From NCBI GenBank assembly GCA_949318235.1, contig OX439130.1, positions 40,873,260 through 40,937,259 on the forward strand: a DNA stretch of 64,000 nucleotides, given 5' to 3'. A program made the position numbers and the translations under genes. This DNA is from Ecdyonurus torrentis (Eukaryota; Arthropoda; Insecta; Ephemeroptera; Heptageniidae). Every line of letters starts with the position of its first letter. The first letter of the stretch is position 1. This document shows, one piece after another, positions 10,228 to 23,011 of the stretch. Under the pieces are notes generated by a model that was not told the origin of the DNA, ran no database searches, and saw nothing but the letters and a program-made list of their open reading frames with translations.

Positions 10228-10510
10228 ATATCGATGCTGTTGCTGCTAAACCATGCTTCTACTTTTAGCGTGTTTCCTTACTTTCACGCATCTATGTTTA
10301 TTGTGATAGCCATAAAAATGCATATCTACATTTGTCGCGACAACAGGTAAAAACATTTCTACACCTGTTTTCCTATGTAGAAATGTTTTTACCTGTGGTC
10401 GCGATAAATGTAGATACGCGTTTTTATGGCTATCGCAATGAACGTAGATGCGTGAAAGTAAGGAAACATGCTATAAATAGAATGTGTGGTTTAGCAGCAA
10501 CAGTATTTAT
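10228..10510. mobile_element. Palindromic MITE in 3' flank of the small membrane gene
   Basis: The left arm (GCTGTTGCTGCTAAACCA onward) pairs with the right arm ending TTTAGCAGCAACAGTATT, around the loop near 10368. The stem includes GTAGAAATGTTTTTACCTG at its tip. About 140-bp arms, no coding capacity; the open frame at 10332-10580 is spurious. Confidence 0.8.
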
Positions 10511-10602
10511 ATGCTGTAGACAATGCCCATATGTATTAACTAAGCTCTGTCAATACATTAGATTTGTTGCTAGCAAATAATAGTGTTCAATAAACTGTAA
10601 TG

Positions 10603-11821
10603 TATAGTCAAGGCAAAAAGTCTGTGGGCTCCAACTTCCAAAAATTATACCTCGTTAAAGAAACTATGTATTAGAAAAAATAACAACATATTCTGAATTG
10701 TTAGTATGTTGTTTGCTAATATGATGTTTTAGTTTTGTCTTGCACGTTACGGTTCATCAGCAATGGCGTGGTATATGACATAATCTTCTGAAATTATGCT
10801 TAAAAAGTAGTGTATATTGCTCAAAAGTTATCTAAAAAATCTAAAATTTTGTACAATTGTGCATGTCAATACCTTACTTACATTTATGCAGTTTCATTTT
10901 TTTTTTTTTTTTTTATAGTTATTTTATGAAACAATTAGCATGCACCACTTCAGCGTACGCTTGCAAAGCAGCTAGTAAGTTTTTAATCATGTGACTTACA
11001 CACCCATATCCATTGATATGTCTATTTTTCATAAAACAGACTCAAATTTTCAAATAAAAAATATTAAAATTTATAATTTGACAAAATCAGAGTAATACAA
11101 ATTTAATCAAAAATGCTGTATGATGAGTAGCAACGGCTACCTGCCTCGCCTGTAAAAAGAACGGTCAATCATGACCAGAGGTACCTCAGAGACTTCTCAC
11201 CGCCCAGCCAGTGTATAATAAAAGTGGAGATGAGCTACCTCTTGTTATGATTGGCCATTCTTTTCACAGGTAAAACAGGTAGCATTACAATTCAGCAAAA
11301 ATCATTTTGTGATTGCTCTGATTTTGTCGAATTATAAATTTCAATATTTTTTTATTTGAAACTTTGAGAATGTTTTATGAAAAATAGACATATCAATGTA
11401 AGTTACTTACAACTTATGTAAGTCACATGATTTAAAACTTACTGACTGCTTTGCAAGCGTATGCCGAAGTGGCACCTGTTAATTGTTTCATAAAATGACT
11501 AATAATTAATAAAAAAAAAATGAAACTGCGTAAATGTACGTAAGGTATTGACATACACAATTGCACAAAATTTTAGATTTTTTAGATAATTTTTGAGTAA
11601 TCTATACTACTTTTTGTGCATAATTTTGGAAGATTACGTCATATATCACGCCATTGCTAATGAACCGTCACAAGCAAGACAAAACTAAAACATCATATTT
11701 ACAACCAACATACTAACAATTCAGAATATGTTTTTATTTTTTTTAATGTATAGTTGCTTTGCCTTTGATGAGGTATAATTTTTTAAAGTTGGGAGTCCAC
11801 AGACTTTTTGCCTCAACTATA
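10603..11821. mobile_element. 1.2-kb palindromic element upstream of TIMM10
   Basis: Two arms of roughly 570 bp (10603-11180 and 11245-11821) are reverse complements of each other with scattered differences. The ends read TATAGTCAAGGCAAAAAGTC and GACTTTTTGCCTCAACTATA. Only about 60 bp separate the arms, so a single strand would fold into one long hairpin. No coding capacity is seen. The TA at the borders would fit a TA-targeting transposon, but I cannot prove the family. It ends 161 bp before the TIMM10 start codon, in the promoter or a 5' intron. Confidence 0.85.
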
Positions 11822-11982
11822 GTCTGTAGTAAACTGTACTCTAATGTAAAAATTAATGTTGATTGAAATTTTTATTTGCTAAATAATGTGCCTGTGTGTA
11901 TGGTACCTACTGTATTTTAACAACAAGCATGAAGACAAATGATATGAGTGCATTTATTGATAAATATATTATTTTACAGAAC

Positions 11983-12282
11983 ATGGCTACCCCAGGAGGA
12001 CTCCCACAGATGGATGAGGCCAAAGTGCAACTTGTCCAGGATCTAGAGATGGAGATGATGTCAGACATGTACGCTCGTATGACGAATGCATGTCATCGCA
12101 AGTGTATCCCCCCCAAGTATCACGAGGCAGAACTTGCCAAAGGAGAAGCTGTGTGTATAGACAGATGTGTGGCAAAATATTTAGATGTTCACGAGCGTAT
12201 AGGTAAAAAACTTACAAGTCTATCAATGCAAGATGAAGATTTTACCAAAAAAATGCAAGGAGATCAAGCTAAACCTAAATAG
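11983..12282 (+). CDS. TIMM10: Mitochondrial import chaperone subunit Tim10
   Basis: This uninterrupted 99-codon frame encodes a small TIM protein. It has the two CX3C motifs (CHRKC and CIDRC) that form the disulfide-linked helical hairpin. The core reads [20 protein letters not shown] and [20 protein letters not shown], and [13 protein letters not shown] follows. These match Tim10 rather than Tim9, Tim8 or Tim13; human TIMM10 has 90 residues. With Tim9 it forms a hexamer in the intermembrane space that guides hydrophobic carrier and Tim22-substrate proteins to the inner membrane. TTTTACAG just before 11980 is an acceptor, so the ATG at 11983 begins a second exon and the 5' untranslated exon is upstream, not located. 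AATAAA at 12661 follows. Confidence 0.96.
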   Translation: MATPGGLPQMDEAKVQLVQDLEMEMMSDMYARMTNACHRKCIPPKYHEAELAKGEAVCIDRCVAKYLDVHERIGKKLTSLSMQDEDFTKKMQGDQAKPK

Positions 12283-12660
12283 TTTTTATCATGGTAAATT
12301 AGCTCTTGTTTATATTGCAATTGATAAGTACGTATGTAATTATTATTATTTGTTATTAGTGTTCTAGTGTCCTTAAACCTCAAGACAAGTTGTAAAATTA
12401 TTTTTTTAGAAGATGCTGTTTTACATTACAAATTAAGATTGTTTGAGAGTCTGAATTTTATTCTGTTCAAGATTATTATTGGTATTTGATATACAGAGTT
12501 CAAGTTTTTCTATTCAATTTTTTTTTTTTTTCTGAAATACATGTTATCTGCAATGAAGGTATACAGCAATTTAAAAGCATTTTTACAAATTTTTCAGGAA
12601 AAAAAAGTTTCAGCTATGTTTTGGCTCTTTAGAAATCATTTTTAATATTATAAAACTGAA

Positions 12661-12666
12661 AATAAA
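12661..12666 (+). other. Probable TIMM10 poly(A) signal
   Basis: AATAAA followed within about 10 bp by a long T-rich tract, 379 bp after the TIMM10 stop. Confidence 0.5.
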
Positions 12667-15600
12667 GACAGTTTTTTTTTCTCCTTTTTTTTTTTTTTTT
12701 TTTTAAGGTTAATTTTTTGGAATAAATAAAAAGTTACAAATTCAAGAATCTAAAATTGAAATATTGTTGATAGCTTCTGAGGAACTGCCTGAGCATTTGA
12801 TAAATTTAAAAGTTCTATGCTGTATACTGTATTAAATATTTATATAAAAATAATATCAAATTTGAATACAAAATTATTTCAATAGATTCAACTTTTTTGC
12901 AGTACTTATTTTTAAACTATTATTAAATTTTATTTCAAATTATTTTTTACATTGCAAACATTATTTAGGTTCTGTATACTTTTAAACTGTTTAAGTTTGA
13001 GAAGGCACCAAGCTTAAGGGATGGAATCCAAGTTTCAAGATTTGTATCATCTTTTGTCATAAAATTGGGTTTTGAGCTTATTATGCCAGCTATCCCTGTC
13101 AAAAGGTTAGTCATTGTAATTAAAGTAGACAATAAAAAATTAATAAACCGCAATAGCACCCTTAAATTTCAAATATTTTGGTCCCTAGTCCAAAGTATCA
13201 TCGTGAAAAAAAAAAGTTTATGGTCCTCTTTATGATTAATTGATTACAATTACTAACTCCCACTTTTACAAATTTTTTTATAACAAATTTATGTTAAATT
13301 TGATTTGAATGGTGACAAAATATTGTTATATTTTTAAAAGAAAAAAAAGGTGTTATGTAATGTTATTTGATTAGTTTTGTGCATGCATGGTGGTTCATGG
13401 AAATCATTGCAGCTTCATCATTTGCTCTTTCCTTCAGCTGCTATGTCTTGACATTTGCACAAACAAGTGTTTGCTTATTGTGAGTGACAGATGCCTGGGT
13501 GATTAGTAGTTCTAGTGTTAGACTAAACTATAAAGATCAGAATATTGGTGCTATGCACTTAATACATAAGGAGTACAGACAACTGATTTTTCTATGTGTT
13601 GTTATCACTGTACTTATATAATGAATAAAATAAAACAATTAAAACTTGTATTTTTTTCCCTTAATTATTTCACTATATGCAATAGATTAATACATACTAT
13701 TTTTATGAAAAATTATCAGAAATTATTTCCGAATTTTTTTATGTTAACAATATCATTATTATTATGTTTCTTTAGGGACCAAAAAAAAAAATTTTTTTAA
13801 GTCATCAGAAATAAATTCAAATAAATAGAAATCAAAGAAATCAAATTTCAAATAATTATCAAGGACACACACACTTCCACACAAATTTGAATTATTATTG
13901 TTATTTATTTTTATTTTTTAAGGAAGTGGACAAATGACATTTGCTTACCTTGCAAACGATCATAATGTCAAGGCTATAATAAAAAAGGCACTGATAAAAA
14001 TAATAATAATAAAAGAAATTCTGTACTATGTACTATTATAGTTTTAAAATTATTGCTGACTAGATGAGAGTTAAAATTCATCATTTTATTGTATTTGTTC
14101 ATAATTTTTTGTTTATCGTCAATGAAAGGAAAATTAAAATTTAGGATTATGTTGATATTGATAGTGCATCAACTTCTATACTACACCCTAAAACCTTTTA
14201 TTAAATTAAAATATATGCAAAAAATACAAAAAAAGCGAATTTTGATAGAATTAAATTTTATCCTGAGAGTAGGATGATAAAAAGGTCTGATCTGCATGAG
14301 TATAGATTTCCAGATAGCTGGGATTTAAATGTCTAAAAAAAATTCAAAGCGTCATTTTGTGTTCTTTGGTCATTAATATCGCTTTTTATTGGTATGGAAA
14401 TATTGCAATAAAACTTACATCTTAACCTCGGAATATGATTTTATCATGAAAATAATTTTGAAATTTCAATTATCCCTGTTAATTGCTTGATATATATCTT
14501 TAATCTTTGCTTCTTTGTTTTCTAAAGTGTTACACATGCGCTACTTTTTTTTTTAATTCAAACTTTTATTACATAGTTTCTCAGACGATAAAAAACTAAA
14601 ACTGTCGACAAATAATAAATATAATAATGGGCTCGATCTTAATTATAGGTGCAATTTTTTTTTTTTTTTCGTAGATTGAAAAGAAAAATGTCAATAAACA
14701 AAAATAGATAATATTTTAATTATTTTCGAGATACATGAAAGCAAAAGCCTCTCAATGTTATATTATTATATTATTATATTATTTATAGTCATTTGTACTT
14801 AGCATTTTAATATCAATTAATGCTTAGAAATACCGGCAAATATAAAGTTCTTTATTGCGTTTATTGCAAAATTAATGTTGCTATGGATTTCTTATAGTGT
14901 TATTCTTTATTCTTAATCTACTGTAAATATAGTTTGTTTGTTTTTTCCATTCACGTACATTTTCCTTGTTAAAATTACGACAATCATGATCCCTCACATT
15001 CGTCAAATAATTAAAAATGATGTAAATTTTACCACTATTAATTGCATTTTCCTATAATAAAAATGGAACTGCGTATTTTTTTAATCATTAATTATTTTAT
15101 TATTTAAATATGTCAGTAGTAGTTTTAATAAATAATTAATATCAATATTTTATCACGTAATACGTAATTTAAATACTTTTTTTAACAAATACACACGTGT
15201 AAGCTATAAAAAATATTTTAAAATCGTTTCTATACGTTAATAAATTACCAGAAAATTTAGAAATATATATATATAACCTTTTAAGATAAATTACAATGCA
15301 GAATTTTGACATAAAAAGTTAATTAATGTTCGTTAGTTAGAAATAAATATAAGAGCGAGCAGGGCGCGGGTATAATAAATGTATTTTTCTTGAATGTTTC
15401 TTACACAAGAAATAAATGTCTTGAAAACTTATAAAGTTAGTGTCATTTGCAATAATAAGCAAAAGGGAAAAGTTCTCCCCCTGTATATAATGACTATGGC
15501 ACTTAATCAAAAGGCCAGTGAGGTCAGAAAGCTTACTGCATTATTAATGATTCTCAAGAGAGAGAGAGAGAGAGAGAGAGAGTGTATACTCAGTACATGA

Positions 15601-17347
15601 TTGCAAATACTTTTTATACAATAAAGTAGAGGGAAATGTCTCTCAAAGATGTTGACTAAAATATTAATTATTCATTGGTAATTTTTCTATATGTATATAA
15701 CCATAATAGAAAGCAGCAATATATTTTATGTTTGCAAAGTCTTATCAAATATTAATATTTCGTAAACTATGTTTCCTATATTTAAAATATTATCATTATA
15801 GATATGAAGATATTGGCATCAAATATATATTATACAATAAATTTTATTCCAATACTGTCGATAATATAATATGCTAAAAATAAACTTATATATTTGATAT
15901 AATTTTATTCATTTTGTATAATTTGATACGGATATTTTAATTACTTTTTTGTACAATCAAGGTCCTCTCATTTGGATCTTGTCGGCATAAAATGATCGTT
16001 CATGTCGGGGCTTGGAACAATGTTATTTATTTAAAGTGTATTTTTGTATTCAATTTCAAGACTATTAAATAATAAAAGATGTCAACACGGCCGTACAAAA
16101 TAAATACATAATAATTATGCTAGTTCAATGAAGCAACATTTATACTAAATATAATTTATGCTTTATTGTATAGCAATTATATTACATACTGTACGTATAG
16201 CAAAATAGTTAAAATGTTCGGCATAATTATACTTATATTATTTTTTTTAAAGCATCAGCATCTGTGGTCTAGAAATTAGTAATTATAGTCAATGCACCAA
16301 AATTTTCATAATTTGATTTTTCAATGCATGTCATCTCTTCTTTTCTTTTTTCTTTTCTTTCTTTATAAAAATTGTTAGAAATAAGTAGGTATACAATGAA
16401 GTTTCTTATTTTATAAATATGTAAAATAATAACAATGTAATAATTATAATAGTGCTGTAGACAGACAATTTCTCCCTTAAATCTTTACAAAAAATAATTG
16501 TAGACTCCACATTATACCCAGCAGGTAAAGGTCAATAAAACTTTTACAAGAAGAGTTTAGATGCTGTAACCTTTGCTTTCATCTAGGGAAAGAAAAGGGA
16601 GAGAGAAGAAGAAGAAGAAAAAAAAAAGATTTTTTTCTATGACCAAAAGGCAAAGACATAGAGCTCTCGATAAAATTACTTTTCTTTTTTTCTTTTTTTT
16701 TTTTTTTTTTTTTTTTTTTCTTTACCTTTTTTCTCAATTTCCTGCTCCTCGCTCGCTGCCAATTAGATCTGCGCGCCGCCGCCCGAGGAAGAAAAGAGCG
16801 CTGGGACGTGCAAAGAGTGGACATGAGCCTGCACGTGAGTTACACAAAAATAAGCAGCAACGTACACAACTTTTGCCAATACACCCCACACAAAAGCTAT
16901 ATACAACAATAATATATATCGCTATATGTTATATATTGAATTTGCTATAAGTTATATAATAATATAAACTGTATTGTGTGTATTTATTTGTCTTTCAGTT
17001 GGATAAAATAATAATATTAAACTTTAGTTTTACTTAGGCACGTGTACAAAAGTCTTTTCAACCATATTATATGAACCTTGATAACATTTTAGTCATTATT
17101 CCAACAAGATGAATAACAAATAAACAATAAGAAATTTATAACATATATATAAAAATATATATACATTTTTTTGCACTATATACAAATAAATTTCTCATTA
17201 TAATCACAAGATGATATTATATGCATAATGATATTAATAATAAAAAAAAAATGCTGTAAAAACATTAAAATGCCATTCATTATCCATTTGTTTGCATATT
17301 TGTATTTTATTTGAGGAATTAATTGTCTTTTTGTAATACAGTGAGTA
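12667..17347. other. AT-rich intergenic DNA, no gene recognised
   Basis: I find only low-complexity A/T-rich sequence, homopolymer tracts, a (GA)n tract at 15557-15582 and one GC-richer patch at 16740-16840 containing a GTGAGT donor-like site. The open frames are short, AT-driven and unlike known proteins. Confidence 0.6.
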
Positions 17348-18194
17348 TATAGGGTCTATGCATTCATGTTAAAGTTGACGCCATGTTGGATTACTCAATA
17401 ACATGGGTGACCAGGGTCGGCCTGGGAGGAAAAGACCCGGTCCGCGAGATTACAATAGGGCCCGCGAACAAAGGGGGGTTTGGGGGCGAAGCCCCCCAAA
17501 AATGCGCCGCAGGAAATTTTTTTTGAGGCCATGCCCCCTTTTAATTAGGAATTTACTTAAAATACTTCACTTTTGTATGATATTTTTATGACATGCACAC
17601 TACAAATAAAATCATTATAATGTTTTTAAATGAGCTAAAAGATAATGGAGAAAAATATGGTGTTCAGAAAAAAGCTTAAATTAAAAAATACAATTGAATA
17701 AAATCAACTATTTTATTTAAACGCGGAGAACGACAGCTTTCTTTGTTTAGGATCATTTCCACACTTATCCAATTCTTTTCTAGCGGACTGAGTATATTTT
17801 TCAGTGCACCAGTATTGTGTTTATATTCTGGTTTAGAAAACATTTAGGAGCGATAATTTAATTATAAATTTATCTTTACTAATTAGTATTGTCACACCGA
17901 CACACTTGCCGCACCAAGTCACATTTCTTCCCCGCCGTTCAATCAAAAAGTCACATTTTTTTTTATTATTTTTACCAATATAAAGGAGGACAAATTATAT
18001 GAAGTAGGTGAACAATAACAAAACAATTGCTAACTGACCACTAGACTATAGAGTTCACTATAGGAGTGCAATTTTTTTAAAAAATTAAAAGCGTATAGAA
18101 TTTTAAGATTAGATGTAATTTCTTATCATCTTTTGAAAGAAAAAGAAAATTTATCAGTCTGAAATTGTCCTTTTAGTTTTCTTCTTCTTCTTCT

Positions 18195-18230
<36 letters not shown>

Positions 18231-18592
18231 CAGTTTTTTTTTTTTTTAATTGGAGTGTTGTGGTGGGCACGGCAAGGGCCCGCGCCCGGGGGGCCCGGTC
18301 CGCAATCGCGGACTAGCGGACCTGGCCAGGCCGACCCTGTGGATGACATAGGAAAAAAAAAGCATTTTGCCAGTTTAAAAACACTATGCAATATTTTTGA
18401 GAGCATTGATGTTGTAAATATGTTGAATTAGTATCTCAAGTATGTGAGAAAAATAGCAATAACAAAAAATTAAACGATTTCCCAAAGAAATTTGGCTTAA
18501 ATGAAGTTTGTCCTATGCTGAGCAATGTTATGCACTACTCCAGTATGGCCTCAAAGCGCAATAAATATGACGTCATCCGCATACACCCTATA
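17348..18592. mobile_element. MITE interrupted by a hAT-type element
   Basis: The ends TATAGGGTCTATG and reverse-complement ATACACCCTATA bound about 309 bp of element sequence, interrupted at 17412-18339. An uninterrupted copy lies inverted at 63358-63638 and confirms the ends. TGACGTCA occurs at 18568-18575. Confidence 0.85.
17412..18339. mobile_element. Non-autonomous hAT-type element
   Basis: The inverted termini CAGGGTCGGCCTGG and CCAGGCCGACCCTG bound 928 bp. They are flanked by TGGGTGAC (17404-17411) and TGGATGAC (18340-18347), an 8-bp duplication with one change. Subterminal sequence is GC-rich (GGGCCCGCG motifs) and the interior is AT-rich with a long T tract. No transposase frame. 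Confidence 0.85.
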
Positions 18593-19013
18593 GCATGTAT
18601 AGCCATGCATATGAAAGGTATGTGGATTTAATATTTTTTAATATTTCAACTTTTCTGTGAACATAGTATATGCCAGGTGCTATTATTATGTTTATTGATT
18701 GATTGATTATATTTTTTAGATCCATATTATGCACTTTTGAAAGTTTTTAAATATATTTACATTGATGTTAAAAAAAAAATGCGTTTCGGCTTAAAGAAAA
18801 AAAGTTTTGGGCTTTTTGCGATAGAATGAAGTATTAATTTTCTTAAAATCTTTTCCTGCGTGAAAGTGTCATTGTGTGTGTGTGTGTGTATGGTCGAGTG
18901 GGAGGAAATAATTTCCCATCCGCGAGGTGACAAGACAAAAGACGTAAGAAAAACGTCATTTGGTCCAGCTAATACGGCACACAGCATCCACCCATTCCAA
19001 TCAACGGTAGAAG

Positions 19014-19108
<95 letters not shown>

Positions 19109-20415
19109 GCATTTGGTCATCAACAGAAATTGTCGACCTTTCCCTCCCTCTATTTCCCCATTTCGTCGTGCGTTATCTACTAAAAAGCTATAGAAATAAG
19201 AGAGATAGAGAATAAGAGGACCTCAAAAGTATAATCGTAACTTTCTTTGTAGTTTATATTTATTGCAATGTTCAAACGTATCCTCGTATAAAGAGAGAGC
19301 GTATGTATGTGTGAGAGAACGAGAAAGAAAAAAAAAGCAAAGAAATTATTTTACTTAGGGTGAAAAAAAAGTCGTTAAATAATTAAATAAATGTCTAAAG
19401 TATAAAATTTATTTTATGATAAGAAACTTTTACGTGTGAGTTTATTAAGATTAAAAAAAAAAAGGCAATTGAAAAAAATCATGGTATTTTGGATACTTAA
19501 CTTTTATTATATTTTGGAAAGTGCTCTTTGTATATAGATTCATTTAGAAAACAAAGTTAATATATTGTATTTTTAGATGCGCTAATTGATACAAAGTTAT
19601 TAGTTACAGTTAATATATTATAGTTATTAGCAGTCTGTGGACAGACTGACAGGTATAGGAGATATTAATTTAATGCCTCAAACTTAACCGTTCATAAAAA
19701 ATACATGGTAAACTATTTCGGTAACTGATCAATGTCAATAAGTAAATATGGCTTATCTCGACTTATGCACATTTTATAGTCTTCATTCTATTTTTATGAC
19801 CCAAAGAGTTATGAGTACGTATAACGATCCAGTGATCGATGGTGACCGGTCACCCACAAAATCATAAATTTGGGATTTTCTTTGAAAAGCTTTATATGTG
19901 AATGCACTGCATAGCACTGTTTTAAATAGGAATAATTATATTTTGATGTGCAAATATAAAGTTACAACAAATAGGAATATTATTGTTAATACATCTTTAC
20001 GTGTCCATTGAGAAAAATAAATATAGTTTATTACAATTTATGTTTATTATTTTGAAAAATAAAGTATATCAAAATTTTCTTTTTTATATAAGCAGCATAC
20101 TAAGAAAGCAATAAAAATTAAACTTTATGCAAATGTGCGTAATATAGTGCATTATGTCCTACACAGATGGCACACAGAGTAGCGTTCTTTAGCACTAATG
20201 TTAATTTTTTACACGAAAAGCAATTTGAATGTAAAATTATTAAAAAATCAAGCTGTGTAAATCATTAAGGAATAATGATTTAAATTAAAATTTGGTTTTA
20301 TACTTCTAATTTTTTATAATTTTAGCTTTGTATTTTAAAAGTAATGAACGCATGTATAACATAAATATATTTTCCATAAAGTTATTTTGATTCTCTGCAT
20401 TTTTTCAATGCACTA
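18593..20415. other. Intergenic DNA with (GA)n tract, no gene
   Basis: It contains a (GA)n array (19017-19107), a short TG tract near 18875-18890 and a 14-bp perfect palindrome at 19841-19854. Otherwise it is AT-rich with no credible exon. Confidence 0.6.
19017..19107. repeat. (GA)n microsatellite
   Basis: About 45 uninterrupted AG dinucleotides. Confidence 0.98.
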
Positions 20416-20668
20416 AATGAGGAAGGTGAATTGAATTTTTTTTTTTTTTTTGAGTTTACTGAACCTTCTACTGTCAATACTTTCCGAAATAAATGCCAGA
20501 TTGATGACGTCACAGGCTTTTTTTTAGGTCGATTTTCAAAAATTAATTAAAAATATTTCCCAAGCTCTAATTGTTTTAGCTAAGAAAAAATAGCACCTCA
20601 AAATTTTTTAACGCTCTTTTCAAAAATGTCATAAAAAGTGGGGGTTAAAAAAATTCACCTTCCTCATT
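20416..20668. mobile_element. MITE with AATGAGGAAGGTGAATT termini
   Basis: The 17-bp ends at 20416-20432 and 20652-20668 are perfect reverse complements. The 253-bp element is AT-rich and carries TGACGTCA at 20505-20512. No coding capacity and no clear target-site duplication. Confidence 0.8.
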
Positions 20669-20762
20669 AGCATACATGAAACTTACTGCAATTATAAAAT
20701 TTAAAAAAGTTTAAGGTAAAAAAGATTAGTTGAACAATGTTGTTATGTTATAACTAATGCTA

Positions 20763-21105
20763 TGAGGAAGACGACACAAAAATTTAGTGGCTAATTTTAT
20801 TTCATATTCTAAAACGAAGACATTGCCCTGAATCGATACATTTATGAATTTCTAATTTTTGAGTTCATTTAGTATTTTTAATTATTTTTTGAAAGTAGCG
20901 AAATGACGTCACAGGCTGCACCTTATGCATATGGGCATAGGAAAAAGTTTCATCCTGTGACGTCATTTCGCGACTTTCAAAAATTAATTTAAAAAAATAC
21001 TTAATGAACTCAAAAATTAGAAATTCACATATGTATTGATTCTGGGCAAGATACTCTTTGAGAATATGCAATAAAATTACCCCTCAATTTTTGTAGTCTT
21101 CCTTA
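20763..21105. mobile_element. Palindromic MITE with TGACGTCA core
   Basis: Two arms of about 160 bp pair from GAGGAAGAC at the left to GTCTTCC at the right. Symmetrical TGACGTCA motifs lie at 20904-20911 and 20958-20965. A diverged relative occupies about 27888-28250, sharing the CAT-TGCCCTGAATCGA type subterminal block. Confidence 0.85.
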
Positions 21106-21303
21106 TTTTTGAAAAACATGTAAGTATAAATATAAATTGAGAAACTAAATTTGCAACTACGGTGTTGTCTAAAATAATTATATAGTTAGGAATTCAGTCT
21201 GTTTACGTGCATAAAATACTATTTGTTCAATAATAACTCTTATTTTTATATTAATAATAATAATCAAAATATATATATAATTATAATGAACGTCAAGTTA
21301 GCC

Positions 21304-23003
21304 TAGGCTGACCATAATTAAAAGTGTGCAACCCGGGACACTGCAGAGCAATGCACAGAAGAGACCAAGAGGCCCGCGCAAAGCGCGGCCGGTGGTCCCC
21401 GCCGGAGGCGAAAATTTTTCAGAAAAGGGGGCGTGGCCTCCGAAATTTCATCAGTTTTGTGTCTTTTTGCAACAGTTTATTTAAAAGTACATGGATTTTT
21501 TTCAATTCTTTCTGTCGTCTATTTTTAAACTTTCCCCTGCAAATAAAAAAAAATAATAATAATAATAAAAAAGTATGAAACCATTTTTTAATAATTAATA
21601 ATAGTTATATCACAAATAACATACGTAACCGACCAGTGGCGGCCTGTCAAATTGGGCACCCGGGGGATTGACCTGAAGTGCGCCCCCATCCCTCTAGAAA
21701 TAGCATAATGAAATGAATGGGGCGAAGCCCCTTAATTGCGCCGTAGGCGCGGTTTTTTTTTGGGGGGGGGGCACGCTCCTTTTTGGACGGAAATGCAAAA
21801 TTAGTATACTTCAAAATATTTGCTATTACAATTCAATAACTTCACATTTAATATTTTTTACACTGTTTGAGTATATAAAATTGAGGAAAATTTTGACTTT
21901 TTTTTTTTTTTTTTTTTTTTTTAAATATAAGAAACGGATTCTTAATGTCTGAATATTTTTTAGCGGTAAAAAAAAAAGAGAACAAAACTTACTTTCCAGG
22001 TTTCAATTTTTTCCAGAACGAATTTGTAAGGCAAAAATTCTCGGCAATTGCCACGCATGCTAATTCAAATAATGCAATTTACAATTTTTTTTTCTTCCTA
22101 AAAAAAATTAAAAAAAAAAAAAAAAAAAAAGCAAATTTCAAATTTTGTAAAAATTGTTTTAAAACTCAAATTCAATAAAAATTGACCTGTATAGAACACA
22201 CTATAGTATTTTTGTTTAAAGTTGATCAAATAATATTTTGCACATAAAATGCTGACATTATATACAGTAGGTGCTTCTTCTCCCTTATTTTTCATAATGA
22301 AGAATTTATTTATTTAACATCATTGTTATCATTGTAATCGTATCTAGGATTTACCCATCGAAAAAACAAATCAAATTCATTAAAATTATTATTTAGTCAT
22401 GTTCGATTTCCGAGTGGGAAACGCCAAAGAGATTATAAGCTGGGAAAAACATTTCTCTCCCTTATCATGCCACTTCCTGTCGTGAGTGTAGTGAGAGCGA
22501 GTGAGAGCCAGTATTATTTTCATATGCTTTAGTTTTTTAGGCTGTTTTATTGTAATTTTTAATGATTGGTCACTCATTAGTCATTACTCTCGCCTGTGCG
22601 CCCTTTTTACTCCTGCGCCCGGGGGAAATGTCCCCTCATCCCCCTCTATTGGGCCGCCACTGTAACCGACGTATAACGGCGTATGGTATATGTGATGTGT
22701 ACGTCCTATTTGAGCCGAAACACCCACTCTCAAAAAAAAAAATTTAATAAATAAATAAAAATTTGGCGTAACTATGGTGTATAATTTTAATATGCTACGA
22801 AAAATATTACGAAAAAGCATCAACTATCTTTTGACGTTATTTTTTATTTATTTTTTTTCTCCGCGAGCTTTTAATTGTATACTTTTTATTAAAATTCCTG
22901 CAAAATATAAAACCGGGACATTGACGATTTTTGCAAAATCTTGCCGGGACTTAAGTGTTGAAACCGGGACGTCCCGGCTAATCCGGGACGGATGGTCAGC
23001 CTA
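21304..23003. mobile_element. hAT-type element inserted in left foldback arm
   Basis: The termini TAGGCTGACCAT and ATGGTCAGCCTA bound 1,700 bp. An exact 8-bp duplication AGTTAGCC flanks it (21296-21303 and 23004-23011). Subterminal blocks are rich in CCGGGAC. It is itself interrupted by the element at 21634-22662. No transposase frame. Confidence 0.9.
21634..22662. mobile_element. hAT-type element nested in another hAT-type element
   Basis: The termini CAGTGGCGGCC and GGCCGCCACTG bound 1,029 bp flanked by an exact 8-bp duplication TAACCGAC (21626-21633 and 22663-22670). The subterminal region has GGGGCGAAGCCCC. No transposase frame is seen. Confidence 0.92.
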
Positions 23004-23011
23004 AGTTAGCC

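Noticed and set aside
11896..11982. Upstream in-frame ATG extending TIMM10 by 29 residues
   Set aside because: The extension crosses a TTTTACAG acceptor and is not Tim10-like; the start at 11983 fits the family.
21376..21440. GC-rich patches as CpG-island promoters
   Set aside because: They are the subterminal parts of hAT-type elements with matching sequence at the other end.
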